20,541 bases of DNA from Nitrosopumilaceae archaeon (GCA_013867245.1 JACENB010000142.1:1-20541), one strand, 5' to 3'. Shown: positions 1 through 8,807, counted from the stretch's first letter. Numbers and translations: made by a program. The notes: a model not told the origin generated them from the letters alone.

Positions 1-33
1 GTTGATTAAGACTAAATTTCTAAATTCATTATC

Positions 34-687
34 ATGCCAAACTTCGACAGTACATGGGCTCGACAAGAGACCCAAAGTGTAACTGGCAAACTACGCGATG
101 CAGTAAAGCCTCAAGGTGCATTAAAACCACGTATTCAAACAGCAGTTAACAAACTACAAGTCCAAATATCAAAAATGGACTCAATGTTAGGAAAATTGCA
201 AGAAAGAGATGCGCAACTCTTTCAACGAGTCGTGACTGCAATGCAGCAACATGATACTAGCACAAGTAGAGTTTTGTCTAACGAATTAGCTGAAATTCGT
301 AAAGTTACAAAGATGCTCGGCAACGCAAGAATGTCTTTAGAACAAGTTCAACTAAGACTGACAACTATTCATGATCTTGGTGATGCTATGGTAGCAATTG
401 GACCAGCTATGTCTACAATGAAGGGATTGAAGTCATCGCTCGGAAGATTCATGCCAGAAGCTGATTCAGAATTGAATAGTATGACCCAGACACTTAATGG
501 ACTTATGATGGATTCACTTGCAGGAGACTCATTCAATATGGAGTCCGATGTTTCAAACGAAGAGACTGATAAGATTCTTCAAGAAGCATCCGCAGTAGCT
601 GAGCAACAGATAGGAGATAAATTCCCATCTGTACCATCTTCAACAGGACTTTCGTCACAAACCTCTTCTACTTCTTCCTTTGAGTAG
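34..687 (+). CDS. cdvB: CdvB-like ESCRT-III (Snf7-family) cell division protein
   Basis: This 217-residue, highly charged and helical protein matches the archaeal ESCRT-III/Snf7 core, whose members polymerise on membranes at the division site with CdvA and the ATPase CdvC. Residues about 15-165 are almost entirely predicted helix with many Gln, Lys, Met and Leu. They include a basic N-terminal helix with KPQGALKPR and a long segment with KMLGNARMSLEQVQLRL, typical of the CdvB helical hairpin. The C-terminal 40 residues are a low-complexity Ser/Thr tail (SSTGLSSQTSSTSSFE). I see no winged-helix domain of the kind that binds CdvA in crenarchaeal CdvB, so this is probably one of several CdvB paralogues. 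It converges with glyS. The ATG lies 33 nt from the window edge, and no Shine-Dalgarno motif is visible. The family call is good; which paralogue it is remains uncertain. Confidence 0.85.
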   Translation: MPNFDSTWARQETQSVTGKLRDAVKPQGALKPRIQTAVNKLQVQISKMDSMLGKLQERDAQLFQRVVTAMQQHDTSTSRVLSNELAEIRKVTKMLGNARMSLEQVQLRLTTIHDLGDAMVAIGPAMSTMKGLKSSLGRFMPEADSELNSMTQTLNGLMMDSLAGDSFNMESDVSNEETDKILQEASAVAEQQIGDKFPSVPSSTGLSSQTSSTSSFE

Positions 688-710
688 ACAGTTGTGTTAG
701 ACGATTGTTA

Positions 711-741
711 CTATTTTTATTTATAATTCAAAAAATTTTTT
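711..741. terminator. Bidirectional U-tract terminator region between cdvB and glyS
   Basis: The 73-nt gap between these convergent genes has T-runs reading in both directions. The plus strand has TATTTTTATTT and T736-741 after cdvB. On the minus strand, the A-run at 730-735 becomes a U6 tract after glyS. Archaeal RNA polymerase terminates at such U-rich tracts without needing a hairpin. Function is inferred from composition and position only. Confidence 0.4.
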
Positions 742-760
742 ACTAAATAATTTTACTAAG

Positions 761-2218
761 TTAAGGAAATCCTACAGAGTCAAATAAAATAGAATCAATT
801 TTAGAAATTTCTACTCTACTTTGTTCCATTGAATCTCTTTTTCTAATTGTTACTGTATTATCTTCTAATGTTTGATGATCAACTGTAATTGCAAATGGAG
901 CACCAATCTCATCCAATCTTCTATATCTTCTACCAATTGCCCCAGAATGATCTAAAAATGCGTCATATTTTCTTTTAATATTGAGAAAAATCTCATCAGT
1001 TTTTTCTTTTAATCCATCCTTTTTTACTAATGATAAAATTCCAACATGAACTGGAGATAAATATGGTTTTAATGATAGAACCATTCGTTCATGTTCTTCA
1101 TCATTTTTTAAAGAATGTTCTAAGATTGTATATAGACTTCTGTCTATTCCCATAGAAATTTCAAAAACATGTGGTAAAACTTTTTCATCATTATCCATAA
1201 CTTCAAATTTTTCTTTACTCATTTTTGCGTGACTAGATAAATCATAATCTGATCTATAATTACATGCCACAAGTTCAAGCCAACCTATTGTTGTTTCAAC
1301 CTCAAAATCAAATGCAACTTCTGCATAGAAAGCTTTTTCCTTATCACCTAATTTTCTAAATCGACTTTTTGAAACATCGATTCCTGTTTTTTCATAGAAT
1401 TCTGTTAAAATTCCTAAATAATATGCCACAAACCTATTTGGAACCGTACCTGAATCTAATGCCTCTTTACAAGTCATAGAAATTGGTTCACCATCAGTTT
1501 GAACTCTAATCACAGTCTTTTCTATTTCAGCAAATTTTTCAACATCATCTAACCTTCCTGGATTACAAAATACTTCAATTTCTGCTTGATAAAATTCTCT
1601 TAGACGAAGTAAGCTTTGTCTAGGTGCGATTTCATTTCTAAAACTTTTCCCTACTTGAGCAATTCCTAATGGAAGTTTTCCTCTCATAGTTTTAAAAAGT
1701 CTAGGAAAATCAACAAATATTGATTGACATGTTTCAGGTCTCAGATATGCTTCTTCTTCTTGTGGTCCAATTCCAACTTTAAACATCATATTGAATTTTT
1801 TTGTTGAACTAAAATCACCTTTACATTTTGGACATTGAATTTTATTTTCTTTAATTGCATTATCAAATTCAATTAAATCTGCACTTTCAGGAATCTCAAT
1901 ATTTGCTATTTCCGCAATTGTTCTGTCTGCCCTAAATGTTGAATTACATTTTGTACATTTTATTATTGGATCTGCAAAATTACCTAGATGACCAGATGCC
2001 TCAAAAACTGATTTAGACATAATTTGAGAACCATCAATCTCCATCATTCCATCTCTTCTGATTAATTCTCTTCTCCATAATTCTAGAAATTTATTTTTTA
2101 GACCAACACCTGAAGGGCCATATTCCCAAAACCCAGCATTTGCATCTGAATAAACTTCACAACTTGGAAAATAAAATCCTCTCTCAAGTGCTAATTTCAT
2201 GACTTCTTCATAATTCAT
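761..2218 (-). CDS. glyS: Glycyl-tRNA synthetase, archaeal/eukaryotic dimeric type
   Basis: A class II aminoacyl-tRNA synthetase that charges tRNA-Gly using ATP and glycine in the cytoplasm. Visible landmarks are the N-terminal FWEYGPSGVGLKNK segment (motif 1 region), a zinc-type pair of CxxC motifs at C88/C91 and C129/C132 in the insertion, RPETCQ at residues 160-165, motif 2 FRNEIAPRQ at about 193-201, and motif 3 with GIDRSLYTILEHS. The C-terminal anticodon-binding domain follows, with the GRRYRRLDEIGAPFAITVD core. At 485 residues it is shorter than many archaeal homologues (around 570), but all catalytic motifs are present. It lies 31 nt behind nfo on the same strand. Unlike most genes here it has a clear Shine-Dalgarno (GAGGT, complement of 2228-2232) nine bases before the ATG, as expected for a downstream operon gene. 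Confidence 0.97.
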   Translation of the reverse strand: MNYEEVMKLALERGFYFPSCEVYSDANAGFWEYGPSGVGLKNKFLELWRRELIRRDGMMEIDGSQIMSKSVFEASGHLGNFADPIIKCTKCNSTFRADRTIAEIANIEIPESADLIEFDNAIKENKIQCPKCKGDFSSTKKFNMMFKVGIGPQEEEAYLRPETCQSIFVDFPRLFKTMRGKLPLGIAQVGKSFRNEIAPRQSLLRLREFYQAEIEVFCNPGRLDDVEKFAEIEKTVIRVQTDGEPISMTCKEALDSGTVPNRFVAYYLGILTEFYEKTGIDVSKSRFRKLGDKEKAFYAEVAFDFEVETTIGWLELVACNYRSDYDLSSHAKMSKEKFEVMDNDEKVLPHVFEISMGIDRSLYTILEHSLKNDEEHERMVLSLKPYLSPVHVGILSLVKKDGLKEKTDEIFLNIKRKYDAFLDHSGAIGRRYRRLDEIGAPFAITVDHQTLEDNTVTIRKRDSMEQSRVEISKIDSILFDSVGFP

Positions 2219-2227
2219 TATTCATTT

Positions 2228-2232
2228 ACCTC
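2228..2232 (-). promoter_or_regulatory. Shine-Dalgarno site of glyS
   Basis: GAGGT on the minus strand lies nine bases upstream of the glyS ATG, inside the short nfo-glyS spacer. It supports translation of glyS from a shared nfo-glyS message rather than from a leaderless transcript. Confidence 0.6.
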
Positions 2233-2249
2233 GACAATCGTATACATTT

Positions 2250-3089
2250 CTATGCACATCCTTTTGCAATTTTCACATTTTCAAAATCATCTCTGTCATC
2301 ATCAATTGGAGTTTCTAAAATTATTGGGATTTTTTTCTTATTTGCAAATTTTACAACTGATGTTATACCTTCTTTTCCTATTCCACCTAACCCTAAATGA
2401 TAATGCCTATCAAGATTGCATCCAATCTCACCTCTTGCATCATTTAAATGAAGAATCTTTAAATTTTCTATTCCAACATGTTTGTCAAATTCTTTAAAAG
2501 TTTCTTTTACTTTTGTCTCTGTTCGTAAATCATATCCTGCAACAAATGCATGACATGTATCAAGACAAACACCAAATTTTTTCTTTGGCTTTAATTGTTT
2601 GAAAATTTCCCCAAGTTGTTGGAAGTCGGATCCAACAGAATTTTTTTGTCCTGCAGTATTCTCTAGTAAAATCATTACATCATTTTTTGTTTCACCAGCT
2701 TTCGTTAAACCTTCAACTAATTTTTTAATTCCAGCTTCTTCTCCAGTGCCTAAATGACTTCCAAGATGTGTAACTAAATATGGTATTCCTAATTGTGCAC
2801 ATCTTTCAACTTCATTGATTAATGTTTTAACCGATTTTTCAAACCCGTCACTTTTTGGTGTAGCTAAATTTGGTAAATATGGCATATGTGCACATGTGGC
2901 AAATCTATCAATTTTACTTGCTTTTAATTTTGATTTGAATAAGTCAATATCCTCTTTTGTGAGTTCTTTTGCATGCCATCCCCTTGGATTTCTTGTAAAA
3001 ATCTGAAATGCAGAACATTCTCTTTCAACAGCATTATCCACTGATTTATCAATTGAACCAGATATTGAGACATGACAACCTACTTGCAT
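2250..3089 (-). CDS. nfo: Endonuclease IV (AP endonuclease)
   Basis: A zinc-dependent TIM-barrel AP endonuclease of the base excision repair pathway that cuts 5' to abasic sites. The start GCHVSISGS and the full metal-ligand set of the family can be read: H68 (AHMPYL), H108 (THLGSHLG), E143 (LLENTAGQ), D177 and H180 (CLDTCHAF), H214 (HLNDARG), D227 and H229 (DRHYHLGLG), and E259 (ILETP). The length of 279 residues is normal for the family. The ATG at 3087-3089 is preceded by a TATA-like box about 27 nt upstream, so a leaderless message is likely. It is probably co-transcribed with glyS downstream and divergent from priL. Confidence 0.97.
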   Translation of the reverse strand: MQVGCHVSISGSIDKSVDNAVERECSAFQIFTRNPRGWHAKELTKEDIDLFKSKLKASKIDRFATCAHMPYLPNLATPKSDGFEKSVKTLINEVERCAQLGIPYLVTHLGSHLGTGEEAGIKKLVEGLTKAGETKNDVMILLENTAGQKNSVGSDFQQLGEIFKQLKPKKKFGVCLDTCHAFVAGYDLRTETKVKETFKEFDKHVGIENLKILHLNDARGEIGCNLDRHYHLGLGGIGKEGITSVVKFANKKKIPIILETPIDDDRDDFENVKIAKGCA

Positions 3090-3112
3090 ACTTAGTTAAT
3101 TTCTTAAAACAT

Positions 3113-3120
3113 AATTTAAA
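3113..3120 (-). promoter_or_regulatory. TATA-like box for nfo-glyS
   Basis: The minus strand reads TTTAAATT here, centred about 27 nt upstream of the nfo ATG. This is the spacing expected if transcription starts at or next to the start codon. Confidence 0.5.
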
Positions 3121-3147
3121 CCACCGTTCAAATCTTGAGAATCAGAT

Positions 3148-3159
3148 TTTTATGTAAAT
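3148..3159 (+). promoter_or_regulatory. TATA-like box for priL-priS
   Basis: TTTTATGTAAAT is centred about 25 nt upstream of the ATG at 3176 but only about 16 nt upstream of the alternative TTG at 3167. It therefore favours the ATG as the leaderless start of priL. Confidence 0.45.
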
Positions 3160-3175
3160 TATTCAGTTGACTATT

Positions 3176-4204
3176 ATGCTAGTTCTTGGACAAGATGAAA
3201 AAGCAAAATATCCATTTCTAGCAGATGCGGGTGAATATTTGAAAGATAAGGGTTTTTCTTTAACTCAATTTGGCAGTGATCCAGTTTTAAAATTATCAGT
3301 TGAAAAAGCACTTCATAGAATTAAAGTTGCAGCAGCAGGTGAAGTCTATAAATCCGATTTAATTGATGGTCAGGCATCAAAAGACTATGTTCTTGAAAGA
3401 GAAGTATTTTCTTTTCTTTTAGCAATAGTTTTGATCAAATTAACTGGAATGTCTACACTTGTCAAAAGATTTGCTTTGGCTGAAGCTAGAAGAGCAGAAA
3501 ATTATTTAGAAAAAGATTTAGGAAATGCATCTAATAAATCTAAAATTGATTTAGCAACTAGAATTATTTACGATTTATTTAATATTGAAATTGTAAAAGA
3601 AAATGATTTTTTTGTAATACCTGTATCTGATTACTTGAAACACTCAGTTACTTTTCATGAGCGTGAATGGAAATTAATTAACAGACATGTTGAAAATGGA
3701 AAAGTATTTCTTACTCCTGATAAAACTGTTAGATTAATTCGAAAGGAATTAGGAAATTATATTAGTTCTAAAATTACTAATGCACCTAAACCATCTATGA
3801 TTCCTGGACTAGAAAAAATCGTTGACGAATTAATTTCAATTTCTAAAAAACTCACACCAACTTATACAATTACTACTGGAGAATATCCTCCATGCATCAA
3901 ACATGCAATTGACGTTCTTGAAAAAGGTGAAAATCTTCCACATTCTGGTAGATTTATGCTTGCAACTTTTCTTTTATCAAGAGGACAAACAGTTCAACAA
4001 ATTGCACCACTATTCAAAAATGCACCTGATTACAATCCTAGAGTTACACTTTACCAACTTAATCATCTTGCTGGAACTTCTGGAAGTGCAACAACATATG
4101 CCTGTCCTTCATGTGAGAAATTAAAAACACAGGATCTATGCTTTATCACAAAAGAATGTGACAATATCGTTAATCCTTCACAATTTGGAAAAAAGAGAAA
4201 ATAA
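3176..4204 (+). CDS. priL: DNA primase large subunit PriL
   Basis: The large, iron-sulfur subunit of the archaeal/eukaryotic-type primase. It binds PriS and helps primer initiation at replication forks. The N-terminal two thirds are helical (ALAEARRAENYLEKDL is a typical PriL segment). The C-terminal domain carries the cluster cysteines: one in PPCIKHAI, then YACPSCEKLKTQDLC and KEC. Numbered from a TTG at 3167 these are C243, C313, C316, C325 and C331, so one more Cys is present than the four needed for a 4Fe-4S cluster. I place the start at the ATG at 3176 because of the TATA-like box spacing; starting at the in-frame TTG would add three residues. The stop TAA shares one base with the priS ATG, so the two subunits are translationally coupled. 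Confidence 0.95.
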   Translation: MLVLGQDEKAKYPFLADAGEYLKDKGFSLTQFGSDPVLKLSVEKALHRIKVAAAGEVYKSDLIDGQASKDYVLEREVFSFLLAIVLIKLTGMSTLVKRFALAEARRAENYLEKDLGNASNKSKIDLATRIIYDLFNIEIVKENDFFVIPVSDYLKHSVTFHEREWKLINRHVENGKVFLTPDKTVRLIRKELGNYISSKITNAPKPSMIPGLEKIVDELISISKKLTPTYTITTGEYPPCIKHAIDVLEKGENLPHSGRFMLATFLLSRGQTVQQIAPLFKNAPDYNPRVTLYQLNHLAGTSGSATTYACPSCEKLKTQDLCFITKECDNIVNPSQFGKKRK

Positions 4205-5328
4205 TGAATGAACTTGATATTAAATTTTTAGAGGATTCATTCAAAAAATATTATTTTAATCATTTAGAACTAATACCTGTTCCAGAACGTACATCTGAAA
4301 GAGAATTCGGATACCAAAAATTTAATTCTAATTTTTTTAATAGACACATTTCATTAAAAGATAAAAAAGAATTACATTTACTATTTATGCAAAATACTCC
4401 ATCTGATGTTTACTGCTCAAATGCATACTATGCGTTTCCAAATTCTCCTATGAATGAAAAAGATTGGAAAGAAGCTGATTTGATTTTTGATATTGATGCA
4501 AAAGATCTTAATTTACCCTGTAGACCAAACCATAATGTATCTATTTGCAATGAGTGTAATGAAATTGAGAAAAATAGTAATCAATGTTTAAAATGTAATT
4601 CAACTAAATTAGAAAAAAAATCTTTACCATGTAAAATCTGTATGGATGCATCAAAAGTTGAAGTTCAAAAATTAATAGAAGTTTTAAATAATGATTTAGG
4701 AATTGAAAAAGAAAATATTCAAATTTATTTTTCAGGTAATGAGGGATTTCATGTCTATGTTTTTAATTCACAATTTCAAAAACTAGGTTCAAAAGAAAGA
4801 TCTGAACTTGTTGATTATATTATGTTCCGTGGAGCAATTCCTGAAACATTTGGAATGAAAAAATTTAAACCAAATCGATCATTATTTCCTGATTTTAATC
4901 AAAAAGGATGGAGTGGAAGATTTTCAAAACAAGTTTTTGGTTCTAAATCAAAACGTTCAAAAATTATTTCAGAATTACTTGATAATGGTTACTCCTCATT
5001 CCAAAAAACACTTGATGGTGTTTCTGAACAAATTGGTGTAAAAATTGATCCTAATGTCACAATGGATATTCATAGAATTTTTAGATTGCCTGGTTCCATT
5101 AATAGTAAAAGTGGTTTAACTAAACTTCTTTGTACCGATATCATAAAATTTGATCCATACAGTGATGCATGTTTTCTTAATGATGAATCAGTTGAAGTCG
5201 TTGTAACATGCCCAATAGAATTTAAATTAAAAAATAAAAAATTTGGTCCATTTTTGAATGAAAAAATTACTATCCCAACTTATGCTGCAGCCTATCTAAT
5301 TTGTAAAAAATTAGCAACAATTGCTTAA
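4204..5328 (+). CDS. priS: DNA primase small (catalytic) subunit PriS
   Basis: The catalytic subunit of the archaeal primase, which makes RNA/DNA primers. The metal-binding aspartates are D96 and D98 (FDIDAKD), the nucleotide-binding SGNEGFH motif is at 177-183 (H183), and the likely third acid is D288 in MDIHRIFRLPGS. The family zinc site is visible as C106/H109 together with C143/C146 (LPCKICMDA). Between these lies an additional CxxC-x9-CxxC ribbon (C115, C118, C128, C131), apparently an insertion relative to the family as I know it. Its length of 374 residues is slightly above the roughly 330-350 common elsewhere, consistent with that insertion. It begins within the priL stop codon (TAATG) and has no clear Shine-Dalgarno. 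Confidence 0.95.
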   Translation: MNELDIKFLEDSFKKYYFNHLELIPVPERTSEREFGYQKFNSNFFNRHISLKDKKELHLLFMQNTPSDVYCSNAYYAFPNSPMNEKDWKEADLIFDIDAKDLNLPCRPNHNVSICNECNEIEKNSNQCLKCNSTKLEKKSLPCKICMDASKVEVQKLIEVLNNDLGIEKENIQIYFSGNEGFHVYVFNSQFQKLGSKERSELVDYIMFRGAIPETFGMKKFKPNRSLFPDFNQKGWSGRFSKQVFGSKSKRSKIISELLDNGYSSFQKTLDGVSEQIGVKIDPNVTMDIHRIFRLPGSINSKSGLTKLLCTDIIKFDPYSDACFLNDESVEVVVTCPIEFKLKNKKFGPFLNEKITIPTYAAAYLICKKLATIA

Positions 5329-5343
5329 TTTTGCTGGTAAGGC

Positions 5344-5352
5344 TTTAATTTA
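5344..5352 (+). promoter_or_regulatory. TATA-like box for the UPF0182 gene
   Basis: TTTAATTTA sits about 22 nt upstream of the GTG start at 5370, close to the spacing seen for other probable leaderless genes in this window. It suggests a promoter separate from priL-priS. Confidence 0.4.
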
Positions 5353-5369
5353 GTGAATCACGACTCAAT

Positions 5370-8231
5370 GTGATTTTGTATAGCGCCTCTACTGATAAGC
5401 AGACTCCACCACCTGATACTGGAAAATTCATCAGATTAGCCATAATTGCTATTATAGGAATTGTAATCTTTGCGATGGTTGGAAATCAAGCAGTCGTTTT
5501 ATCAATGAATTTCACTGAATTTGGTGAACAATTCACAAAACCACTATACTATACTATTCTTTCAACTTTAATTTTATCAGCAATTGCCCTTATTCGTGTA
5601 AATATTTCTGGCAGATCCTCAATTTTCTGGTATGGTATCAATACTGCAATTGGATTTATTGCTCGAGGTCCCCAACAATCTGTTTCAGCAGATGTTGAAA
5701 GTTTTAGAGATTACAAATTAACATCTCCGCAATTCATTCTTTGGCAAATTACTAAGATTCTCCTATTTGGAGCATTCTTTGCAAATATTATGTTTGGATT
5801 TGCAGCAATGTCATTTATTGATGGAAATAGTATGGGTGTTGAAAATTTACCAAAATTATTCTCTTTACCATTTGTAACTCCAGAAACCAATCCAAATTAT
5901 GCATCTGAAGAAGTTGTTCCAATGATTCCTGCATTAGTTATATTGATTCCACCTATTCTTGCTGCAATTGGATTACGTTTAGTTTTGTATGTTGGTATTC
6001 ATAGAATTATTGACGTAGTTACAAGTTACTTGAAAGACTCTAAAGAAGGAAAACCACGTTATCTAAATTATGTTTCTACTATTGAAGGAATTTTTGGAAT
6101 TGCAGTTTTATGGGTTGGAGTAAATCTTTTCTTTACTGATCAAATTGACTATAATACAAGATATGTCATAGGTGGAACACTTGCTATTGGTGCAGCTTTA
6201 ATTGCATTTTCAATTATTGATAGAATACGAGCACGTGTGTTAACTCATATGTTTAAGCGTGATGTAATTATTAGATTTGCAACAATTCTTTTAATTGGAT
6301 TGATAGTTGGCGGTACTGTTGCAGTTAACAATAGTATTGCCGATGCTAAAAAAATTGAATTTTTAGGTCCGTACACTGCTCAACAAATTGGCGTTAATAG
6401 ATATCTAGGAGAATTAAATGAAGTTCAAGAAAATATTCATGACGTTCAACTAACATCCGTTTCTGCAAATAATATTAAAAATTATGTTAACCAAAATAGC
6501 GATGTATTAGATGTTATTCGAGTTTGGGACTGGGAAGCTGCATTTGCCAAATTAAAACCTGAAATAGGATTAATTCCATATGTGGATTTTGAAGATAATG
6601 ACATTCTTAGATTTAACAATACTTTGTATTGGACTGCTTCAATGAAACCAATTTTACCAACTTCAGTTAGTCTTGACAATAGATGGTACAATGAACATCT
6701 TGTTTATACTCACGTTCCAGAAGGATTTTTGACTCTAGAAGCAACTGATGGTCAGATCGTTGATAGTGGTGAGTTTTTCAAACAAAGAGAAATTTACTAT
6801 GGTGAAGGTGGCTTGTTTGAACAAACATGGTCTGGTTATCCAACTGGAAGAGGCGATACAAGTGCAGAATTAGGCGGTGTATCTTATTCTGGAATCGGAG
6901 GTCTAGATGTTCCACCACCACTAAGTTGGATATTTGAACCAAACTTTTTGCTTTCATTCCCAGGAGAATCTGTTCATATAATGAGATACAAAGATGTACA
7001 TGATAGAATGGAAACATTGTATCCATATTTCTTATATGATCTGTTTGGAAAAGAATTGGACTCATTACCTGTAACTGACGGTAAAAATTCCTATTGGCTA
7101 ATTCCATTAATTATTGGATTTGATACACGTGATGTTCCTTGGTCTGTTGGTAATCCGTATTTACGTTTAGTAGGTTATGCACTTGTTGATTCGTACAACG
7201 GAGATATACAATTATTGAAAACTGGAGATGATTTCTTTTCAAATATGTTTGCTGATCAATACTCTGAACAATTCAAACCAATGCCAGCTTGGTTAGAGGA
7301 ACAAATCAGATATCCAGTTGAATTGTTTAATTGGAAAACAGAGATGTATAATATTTACCATGTAACTAATGTTGAAACATTTATCCAAGCAAATGAATTT
7401 TATGAAATTCCACGAGGACTTGACACATATTATGTTGAAGCAAAACCTCCTGGATTTGAACAAACATCATTTTTGGGATTACTTTCATTGGAATTGAAAG
7501 GCTCACAAGGAAGAAATCTTGCAGGATATATGGTAGTTGAAAATGATCTTGACAATTTAGGTAATTTACAATTTTATGAAATACCATTGGATTCTGAAAC
7601 TAAATTAATTGGACCTACTGCAGTAAGAGAAGCTCTTGACAGAGATCCTGAATTTGCTCAACTAAAGACATTATTGAGGAATCCAAGAATTGGTGATAAT
7701 ATTTTGTATCGCGTAGGTGATCATGATGTTTACTTTATTCCTGTTTATACAGCTGGTGCTGGTGGTGTAGTTGCACAATTAGGTACAATTGCAGCTGTTG
7801 GTGCAGCATTTAATGGAGAATACTTTGTAGGACTTGGTGATACTCAAGAAGAGGCATTTGAACAATATTTGAAAAAGGTATCAGGTGTAGCATCAACTAC
7901 AACAACAGCAGATGACGATTATGTTGAATTACTAAAATCAGATAGAATTGATATTATAAAATCTGTATTTGAAAACAACGAAATTGTGATTGCTGAACCA
8001 ACATCAATTCAAATTCCATTGTCATTCAATGAAGGTGAATTGTTCTTCTTTACTGAAGATGATCGTGTTGATACAGAGGAATTCTTATCCAAATTCATAG
8101 ATGACTTTGTAAAACCACGAAGCGATAGAGTATTCATGTGGGAAGAAAATGCAATTTTGAATATTGGAACTGTTTATGTGAAAGATGGATTACCTGAGAT
8201 ACATTATGTATCAATTGAGGTTGGCAACTAA
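5370..8231 (+). CDS. UPF0182 family large membrane protein
   Basis: A 953-residue protein with seven hydrophobic segments in its N-terminal third, at about residues 20-42, 60-77, 123-148, 184-208, 238-255, 266-283 and 299-320. A large, mostly hydrophilic domain follows to the C-terminus, probably on the outside. The architecture and segments such as the one containing YLRLVGYALVDSYNGDIQL and the RYPVELFNWKTEMYNIYHV stretch match the UPF0182 family (COG1615) found in actinobacteria, cyanobacteria and archaea. Its molecular function is not established, and I will not assign one. The start is GTG: the overlapping ATG at 5368 is followed at once by TGA in its own frame. A TATA-like box lies about 22 nt upstream. 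The stop TAA is followed directly and in the same frame by the TTG start of the next gene, so the two are almost certainly co-transcribed. Confidence 0.85.
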   Translation: MILYSASTDKQTPPPDTGKFIRLAIIAIIGIVIFAMVGNQAVVLSMNFTEFGEQFTKPLYYTILSTLILSAIALIRVNISGRSSIFWYGINTAIGFIARGPQQSVSADVESFRDYKLTSPQFILWQITKILLFGAFFANIMFGFAAMSFIDGNSMGVENLPKLFSLPFVTPETNPNYASEEVVPMIPALVILIPPILAAIGLRLVLYVGIHRIIDVVTSYLKDSKEGKPRYLNYVSTIEGIFGIAVLWVGVNLFFTDQIDYNTRYVIGGTLAIGAALIAFSIIDRIRARVLTHMFKRDVIIRFATILLIGLIVGGTVAVNNSIADAKKIEFLGPYTAQQIGVNRYLGELNEVQENIHDVQLTSVSANNIKNYVNQNSDVLDVIRVWDWEAAFAKLKPEIGLIPYVDFEDNDILRFNNTLYWTASMKPILPTSVSLDNRWYNEHLVYTHVPEGFLTLEATDGQIVDSGEFFKQREIYYGEGGLFEQTWSGYPTGRGDTSAELGGVSYSGIGGLDVPPPLSWIFEPNFLLSFPGESVHIMRYKDVHDRMETLYPYFLYDLFGKELDSLPVTDGKNSYWLIPLIIGFDTRDVPWSVGNPYLRLVGYALVDSYNGDIQLLKTGDDFFSNMFADQYSEQFKPMPAWLEEQIRYPVELFNWKTEMYNIYHVTNVETFIQANEFYEIPRGLDTYYVEAKPPGFEQTSFLGLLSLELKGSQGRNLAGYMVVENDLDNLGNLQFYEIPLDSETKLIGPTAVREALDRDPEFAQLKTLLRNPRIGDNILYRVGDHDVYFIPVYTAGAGGVVAQLGTIAAVGAAFNGEYFVGLGDTQEEAFEQYLKKVSGVASTTTTADDDYVELLKSDRIDIIKSVFENNEIVIAEPTSIQIPLSFNEGELFFFTEDDRVDTEEFLSKFIDDFVKPRSDRVFMWEENAILNIGTVYVKDGLPEIHYVSIEVGN

Positions 8232-8774
8232 TTGCTTCTAGTTGTTGATAATGGTTCTATCTACACAAAACAACTAACAGATTTTTTAACCCAAAAAAAA
8301 TTTTCTTTTGAAAAATATACTCCTAATACTTTAGAATTAAACTCATTAAAAAAATACGAATCAATAATCTTATCTGGAAGAAGAAAAAATGAAAAAAAAA
8401 TTAATGAAATAAATTCAAAAATTATAAAATTTTCAATTGATAATAATAAAAAATTACTTGGTATTTGTTACGGAGCTGAAATATTAGCTCTTACTTTAGG
8501 AGGTACTATTAGAAAATCAACTTCTATTCAAAAAGGTGATGAAATTATTGAAGTTTTAGAAAATAATTTAACTTCAAAAAAATCAATCACAGTTTTTGAA
8601 AGTCATTCTTTTGAAATTTCTAAATTACCGCCTATGTTGATAGCAACTGGTAAATCAAAAAATTGTAAATATGAAATTATTAAACATAAGGAAAAATCAA
8701 TTTTTGGAACTCAATTTCACCCTGAAATGAGTATTGATGGTAATAATTTAATTGAAAATTTTTGTTCACTTTGA
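8232..8774 (+). CDS. Class I glutamine amidotransferase, GMP synthase A-subunit-like
   Basis: A single-domain, 180-residue class I glutamine amidotransferase that would release ammonia from glutamine. The nucleophile elbow is LLGICYGAE (C79), and the His-Glu pair is in QFHPE (H163, E165). The N-terminal LLVVDNGS and the C-terminal HKEKSIFGTQFHPEM most resemble GuaA glutaminase subunits. However, the usual SGGP oxyanion loop is replaced by SGRRKN at about 48-53, and the Gln or Met after GICYG-H is replaced by GAE. The acceptor is therefore uncertain, and no synthetase partner is adjacent. The start is TTG, immediately after and in frame with the UPF0182 stop, so no start further upstream is possible. 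A glutaminase-type domain is sure; a role in GMP synthesis is only a possibility. Confidence 0.75.
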   Translation: MLLVVDNGSIYTKQLTDFLTQKKFSFEKYTPNTLELNSLKKYESIILSGRRKNEKKINEINSKIIKFSIDNNKKLLGICYGAEILALTLGGTIRKSTSIQKGDEIIEVLENNLTSKKSITVFESHSFEISKLPPMLIATGKSKNCKYEIIKHKEKSIFGTQFHPEMSIDGNNLIENFCSL

Positions 8775-8807
8775 TTGATTTAATAACTCTCAAAAATTAT
8801 TATTTTT

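Noticed and set aside
6778..7107. Minus-strand open frame opposite the UPF0182 gene (also 6482-6691 and 7381-7587).
   Set aside because: Antisense frames with no recognisable motif and unusual composition; the plus-strand frame is continuous over 953 codons.
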